From contig CAITIF010000530.1 of the NCBI GenBank assembly GCA_903892365.1, forward strand, positions 1 to 5,525: 5,525 nucleotides of DNA, in the 5' to 3' direction. The translations under genes were made by a program, and so were the position numbers. Positions within the stretch are counted from its first letter, which is position 1. Each line of letters opens with the position of its first letter. The notes under the pieces were generated by a model, which was not told where the DNA came from, searched no databases, and saw only the letters and a program-made list of their open reading frames with translations. Positions 1-5,525 of the stretch are shown in pieces. This DNA is from an uncultured Pirellula sp. GTDB taxonomy: Bacteria; Planctomycetota; Planctomycetia; Pirellulales; Pirellulaceae.

Positions 1-2723
<2,723 letters not shown>

Positions 2724-2732
2724 AAAATCGTC

Positions 2733-4652
2733 TTACTTGATTGCTTCGAGCTTGCGTTTGGCGGATTCAATCAGCTCGCGAGCCCATGGCTTTTCCTCGA
2801 ACAGTTCGATCAGCCCTCGCAACCATTCGGCCCGTGTGCTCGCGGAAAGATTGGCCTCGGCCCATGTCATTTGCTCTTCGATGGATTCGATGGCTGGGCT
2901 TCGAGAAGGTTGGGATTCTGCTTCCAATTGTTCTGCCAATCGACGCGCTTGATCAACAAAAATCCGTTGCTTGGACGTTAGATTTTCGCTCGCACGAAAC
3001 ACGACCGCCATCGCTTGAAGTTTCCGCTTAGCGATCTCCGTATCAATTTCCTGATACTTGATGCACTCCAAAAAAGCTTGCTCGACAGGATCTAAAAGAT
3101 CGGTTCCACCCCTTCTGGCTTTTCGCTGCAACTGCTTAATGGTGCGAAGCGAATCGATTTCTTCCAGCAGCACCTCCACTTCCGTATTTCTCGGATCGCT
3201 TGGATAGAGAGCTTGAAAGCTTTCGGCGGTTGGTTCAATCTCGAGAATTTGCGAATCCTCTGCCGAGTTCATGGCTTGCGAGATCTCAAGGTACAACGAA
3301 TCAGCAGAGGGGGGACGAGTAAACCAAAAAATTGTTCCCGCGCATGCAATCAGGACTCCGATAAGGCCAGCAACGCTGAGCCATTGGTTCCAGGCGGTCG
3401 AAGGTTCTGCATCAGCTATCACAATGCTGGAGCGACGACGATCGCTTTCACCAACCTCCGTAAAGTTCGTCTTTGCCGTGAGATCTATTCCACTGGGCGG
3501 ATCGTTGATTTCAAATTCCGAGTTCGAGAGGGCTTCGCGCGTCAGATCTTGAGGGCCAGCCATCGAATGAGAAAACGAAGGAGAAGTCGACGATTGAGTT
3601 TTGGGTGGTTCCTGGGAATGGTTGCTGTTTGCTTTTGCGTCGCTAAGCTGCTTCGGAGGTTCACTCGGTTTCGTTTTGTTCGTGTCCGAAAGGACCACGG
3701 TAACATCGGATGGCACCATGGACGGGAGCACAGACGCTATCTCCGTGTCGTCACGAAGGTCGATGCTGGTAAGCTCTCGCAAGTTACCAATTTCGGTCTT
3801 GTCGGCCGCTAAGTCCTTAGCGCGTTTGGTCAGCCCAGCACGCAGCGACTGCAAGCGATTGCCTACGACCAGTCCGGTCGGTGGCCGCATCGAAGGTTCC
3901 TTGCGAAGCATCTCTTCGATCAACCCACAAAGTTCTTTTGGAACTTGGGGTGCCAAGTTGGAGAGCGGGGTAAGTGTCCCGTATCGCACGTTAAAGAGAA
4001 TTTCCGGAATGTTCTTGCCTATGAATGGCGGGCGGCCAGCAAGTGCCGTGTAGCAGATACAGCCCAAAGAATACAAATCGCTACGTATCGATACCGTTTT
4101 TCCTTCGGCTTGTTCTGGTGACATGTAATCGGCCGTCCCAAGAACCGAACCTTCGACAGTCACTTCCGATGCGCCGAATAGGCGTGCGATTCCAAAGTCT
4201 GTCAGCTTGAGCTTCCCCTGAGAATTGATCATCAGGTTTGCTGGCTTCAGGTCTCGGTGGATGACACCGAAATCATGAGCATGCTTTAAGGCGGAGCAAA
4301 CGTCGATGGCAAGGTCGACTACCCGTTCCCATGGCAGGGTTTTCGAACGCCGCAGTTCCTGTTGCAGGTTCTCGCCATCCACATATTCCATGGAATAAAA
4401 AAGAAGTCCTTTTTCTTCGCCAAATCCAATAAGCTGGACGATATTCGGGTGCTTTAGTTTGATGAGCGTTTGGATCTCAGCGTCAAATCGTCGTCGAAAC
4501 CGCTGATGCTGAGCTAGATTCGCGGCGATGACTTTCACAGCTACGGGTTCTTTGCTTTTCGCATGAACCGCTTCGTAGACAGTACCCATTCCCCCTTGGC
4601 CAAGCACCCGGATCACGCGATAGGGACCGATTACCTCAAAATCAAGAGACAC
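2733..4652 (-). CDS. Membrane-anchored Ser/Thr protein kinase (Hanks type)
   Basis: Transfers phosphate from ATP to Ser/Thr of target proteins. The N-terminal kinase domain (about 11-270) has the glycine loop GQGGMG (18-23), VAVK with ATP-binding Lys40, Glu59 of helix C, IHRDLKPAN (131-139, catalytic Asp134), DFG (152-154), a Thr/Ser-containing activation loop (T165, S169, T173), SPE (178-180) and SDLYSLG (191-197). It is an RD kinase and looks catalytically intact. A linker of about 150 residues rich in Ser, Thr and Pro (275-422) follows. One hydrophobic membrane span lies at about 424-444 (WLSVAGLIGVLIACAGTIFWF region). About 195 charged, mostly helical-looking residues form the C-terminus, probably outside the membrane, with no PASTA, WD40 or TPR motif that I recognise. 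The start is GTG. An in-frame stop three codons upstream (4659-4661) excludes a longer form, and the next residues lead directly into the kinase fold. A TAGAAT hexamer (4697-4702, read on the minus strand) could be a -10 box, but no good -35 partner is seen. The substrate is unknown. Confidence 0.95.
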   Translation of the reverse strand: MSLDFEVIGPYRVIRVLGQGGMGTVYEAVHAKSKEPVAVKVIAANLAQHQRFRRRFDAEIQTLIKLKHPNIVQLIGFGEEKGLLFYSMEYVDGENLQQELRRSKTLPWERVVDLAIDVCSALKHAHDFGVIHRDLKPANLMINSQGKLKLTDFGIARLFGASEVTVEGSVLGTADYMSPEQAEGKTVSIRSDLYSLGCICYTALAGRPPFIGKNIPEILFNVRYGTLTPLSNLAPQVPKELCGLIEEMLRKEPSMRPPTGLVVGNRLQSLRAGLTKRAKDLAADKTEIGNLRELTSIDLRDDTEIASVLPSMVPSDVTVVLSDTNKTKPSEPPKQLSDAKANSNHSQEPPKTQSSTSPSFSHSMAGPQDLTREALSNSEFEINDPPSGIDLTAKTNFTEVGESDRRRSSIVIADAEPSTAWNQWLSVAGLIGVLIACAGTIFWFTRPPSADSLYLEISQAMNSAEDSQILEIEPTAESFQALYPSDPRNTEVEVLLEEIDSLRTIKQLQRKARRGGTDLLDPVEQAFLECIKYQEIDTEIAKRKLQAMAVVFRASENLTSKQRIFVDQARRLAEQLEAESQPSRSPAIESIEEQMTWAEANLSASTRAEWLRGLIELFEEKPWARELIESAKRKLEAIK

Positions 4653-4724
4653 TTCAACTCACGCTCAGCTAAGGGATAAAGAACCAAGATCCTTTGATTC
4701 TAGCTGAATTTTGAGAAATTGCGC

Positions 4725-5099
4725 TTAGTTATGGCCAACCAGCGAGCAAGGCATAGGATTCACTACATTCAGATTCCAAAGAACCGTACGTCGAGTTCGG
4801 TGATCAAAAATCGCAATCTCATAACGATCTGAATCTTCCCATTGGTCGAACATGGTATAGGCTTCTTGCGCCGAGACGCCGTTGATGGCAACAATCGAAT
4901 CACCGACCTCGGCGACCCCTACCAACATAGGTTCGATCGCCGCAAGAACACGTAGAGGACTTTCTTCCCCAATTCGAACCAGTCTGAGCCCTAATTCATC
5001 GTGCATTACATCCGCATCGAACTTAAATCGTGCATTCGCCGAATTGGAAAATCGAACTTTTGAATATTGGCGATTGTGAGTTGATGGCAAAACAAGCAT
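4725..5099 (-). CDS. Small protein with a PDZ-like domain
   Basis: A 124-residue ORF. Residues about 35-113 resemble a PDZ fold. ELGLRL (35-40) sits where the peptide-carboxylate loop would be. A hydrophobic stretch (VLAAIEPMLVGVAEV) is followed by GDSIVAINGV (66-75), the most PDZ-like part. The last strands are YEIAIFDH and RRTVLWNLNVV (93-113). PDZ domains bind C-terminal or extended peptides, often in periplasmic proteases or scaffolds. No protease domain or catalytic triad is present, and the current start gives no signal peptide or membrane span. It lies 72 bases upstream of the kinase on the same strand, so co-transcription and a shared role are plausible but inferred. No clear ribosome-binding site precedes the ATG. 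The frame stays open further upstream to a TAA at 5151-5153, so the start is uncertain. It could also be the surviving fragment of a longer secreted PDZ protein. The gene is moderately supported, and the PDZ call rests on pattern only. Confidence 0.6.
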   Translation of the reverse strand: MLVLPSTHNRQYSKVRFSNSANARFKFDADVMHDELGLRLVRIGEESPLRVLAAIEPMLVGVAEVGDSIVAINGVSAQEAYTMFDQWEDSDRYEIAIFDHRTRRTVLWNLNVVNPMPCSLVGHN

Positions 5100-5220
5100 G
5101 AATCGTTTTGGGAGATTGATTTTTTCCGGGCGCAGAAACGAAGTCTCTACTTAGGAAAACGCAAAAGACGCCCCCAAAACGACAACCATTTTTAGAAATG
5201 GACAATTTTATTTGTCCGGA
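5100..5220. other. Intergenic leader upstream of the PDZ-like ORF with small AT-rich palindromes
   Basis: This stretch is non-coding as far as I can tell. It contains two short inverted repeats that share two bases. The first is ccattt (5186-5191) with aaatgg (5196-5201), loop ttag. The second is ggacaa (5200-5205) with ttgtcc (5212-5217), loop ttttat. Directly after comes the six-base palindrome tccgga (5215-5220), which leads into the GC-rich repeats. Because the two stems share 5200-5201, they cannot both form fully. The position, about 90-120 bases upstream of the PDZ-like ATG on the minus strand, would suit an operator or mRNA leader, but no convincing -35/-10 pair was found. The palindromes are directly visible. 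Any regulatory role is inference. Confidence 0.4.
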
Positions 5221-5285
5221 CCGCGGCTCAGGGTAAATCTAGCCGCTTAATTCTCCGGGTTCAACGTGCATTCTCCCTGAGCCGC
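5221..5285. repeat. Partial repeat copies forming an outer inverted repeat
   Basis: The 11 bases at 5223-5233 (gcggctcaggg) are a perfect inverted match to 5275-5285 (ccctgagccgc), separated by 41 bases. The left arm is also a direct repeat: ccgcggctcag occurs at 5221-5231 and again at 5340-5350. It is therefore a truncated copy, in minus orientation, of the head of the same unit found complete at 5277-5299 and 5328-5350. Inside the spacer, ctagccgc (5239-5246) repeats the tail of that unit (5291-5298). The pattern is of whole and broken copies of one short palindromic unit packed together. The right arm overlaps the neighbouring full unit, so this hairpin and the 5277-5350 hairpin compete for the same bases. 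Confidence 0.8.
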
Positions 5286-5350
5286 AGGCGCTAGCCGCGA
5301 TACAAATTCCCTGCGAAAAATGCACATCGCGGCTTGCGCCCGCGGCTCAG
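5277..5350. repeat. Inverted pair of GC-rich repeat units (long hairpin)
   Basis: Bases 5277-5301 pair with 5326-5350: 25 positions with two mismatches (5286 against 5341, and 5292 against 5335), loop 24 bases (5302-5325). Each arm is a 23-base unit beginning ctgagccgc and ending agccgcg. The units match at 21 of 23 positions and face each other. The hairpin begins 14 bases after the stop codon of the minus-strand protein at 5365, so in that transcript it would sit at the 3' end. There it could protect the mRNA or slow the polymerase. No T-run follows on either strand, so it is not a standard intrinsic terminator. Similar GCCGCAGGCGCTAGCC-type repeats are, from memory, common between genes in Rhodopirellula-like planctomycetes, and a REP-like mobile repeat is possible. 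I see no transposase here. Confidence 0.85.
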
Positions 5351-5364
5351 AAAAGGAATCTTGA

Positions 5365-5525
5365 CTATGGCCGCTTCCCGCGATTATTCGGTCTTCTAAG
5401 AATTTCTTCAACTTGCCGGCGAGTTTGTTGCGGGTCGTTCAGGTCAATTCTCTCGCGGGCTTCGCGCGGAATTCGATCGTATTCCTCGATGATCGACTTG
5501 GAACTTGCGACTCGATTGGGTGCAA
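5365..5525 (-). CDS. C-terminal end of an unrecognised protein (start outside window)
   Basis: On the minus strand the frame is open from the window edge for 52 codons, ending at TAG (5365-5367). The other two minus-strand frames reach stops sooner. The residues read like a real protein tail: SIIEEYDRIPREARERIDL, then NDPQQTRRQVEEILRRPN and a basic end NRGKRP. The segment is strongly charged and probably helical, with no hydrophobic span, cysteine or motif that I recognise, so no function is proposed. Its stop is followed after 14 bases by the GC-rich hairpin at 5277-5350, which probably marks the end of its transcript. It lies on the same strand as the PDZ-like gene and kinase, but more than 260 bases of repeat-bearing DNA separate them, which argues against a tight operon. 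Only the tail is visible, so a chance open frame cannot be fully excluded. Confidence 0.6.
   Translation of the reverse strand, partial: APNRVASSKSIIEEYDRIPREARERIDLNDPQQTRRQVEEILRRPNNRGKRP

Noticed and set aside
3213..3812. 199-codon plus-strand open frame
   Set aside because: Entirely antisense to the kinase linker and membrane region. Its translation is Arg/Phe-rich without a domain pattern, as expected for a shadow frame.
4690..4730. Promoter for the kinase with TAGAAT as -10
   Set aside because: No acceptable -35 hexamer at 16-18 bases. Noted only within the kinase entry.
5023..5205. 60-codon minus-strand frame with a TTG start overlapping the PDZ-like ORF
   Set aside because: No ribosome-binding site or domain. 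It overlaps the better-supported PDZ-like frame and I see no sign that a frameshift would join it to that ORF.
5277..5350. Classic intrinsic terminator
   Set aside because: The stem is strong but no T-run follows on either strand, so it was annotated as a repeat hairpin instead.
5221..5350. CRISPR array
   Set aside because: Copies are in mixed orientation, some truncated, with uneven spacing. There are no regular spacers and no cas gene.

Overview
The window looks like chromosomal DNA of a planctomycete, probably a Pirellula/Rhodopirellula-type organism. Three things suggest this. The Ser/Thr kinase has an N-terminal catalytic domain, a long Ser/Thr/Pro linker, one membrane span and a C-terminal domain with no familiar repeat. 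The DNA ligase carries variants such as [11 protein letters not shown], which I associate with planctomycete LigA. The intergenic GCTAGCCGC / CTGAGCCGC repeats resemble repeats I remember from Rhodopirellula-like genomes. This assignment rests on recollection and inference, since no database search was possible. Base composition looks balanced by eye.

Layout. Positions 1-633 (+) hold the 3' part of an OmpR/PhoB-type response regulator whose start lies left of the window. After 17 bases, 651-2723 (+) encodes a complete NAD+-dependent DNA ligase (LigA). The two could share a transcript, although their roles are unrelated. Converging on ligA with only 9 bases between the stop codons is a 639-residue membrane-anchored Ser/Thr protein kinase (4652 down to 2733, minus strand, GTG start). 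Upstream of the kinase on the same strand, 72 bases away, is a small ORF (5099 down to 4725) with a PDZ-like core. Further right, 5100-5364 is non-coding. It holds small AT-rich palindromes and then a compact cluster of GC-rich repeat units, two of which face each other to form a 25-bp stem. The window ends with the C-terminal 52 residues of an unrecognised protein (minus strand, stop at 5365-5367), whose stop lies 14 bases from that hairpin.

How it fits together. The left half is a signalling output gene plus a replication/repair housekeeping gene. The right half is a minus-strand group (unknown protein tail, repeat cluster, PDZ-like protein, Ser/Thr kinase). In that group the PDZ-like gene and the kinase are the most plausible functional pair. 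I see no mobile-element gene, CRISPR array, tRNA or rRNA. I do not see convincing evidence of a wholly new system. The best items for follow-up are the repeat cluster with its possible pseudoknot, the small PDZ-like gene beside the kinase, and an in-frame signal-peptide-like segment cut off from the PDZ ORF by a stop codon.
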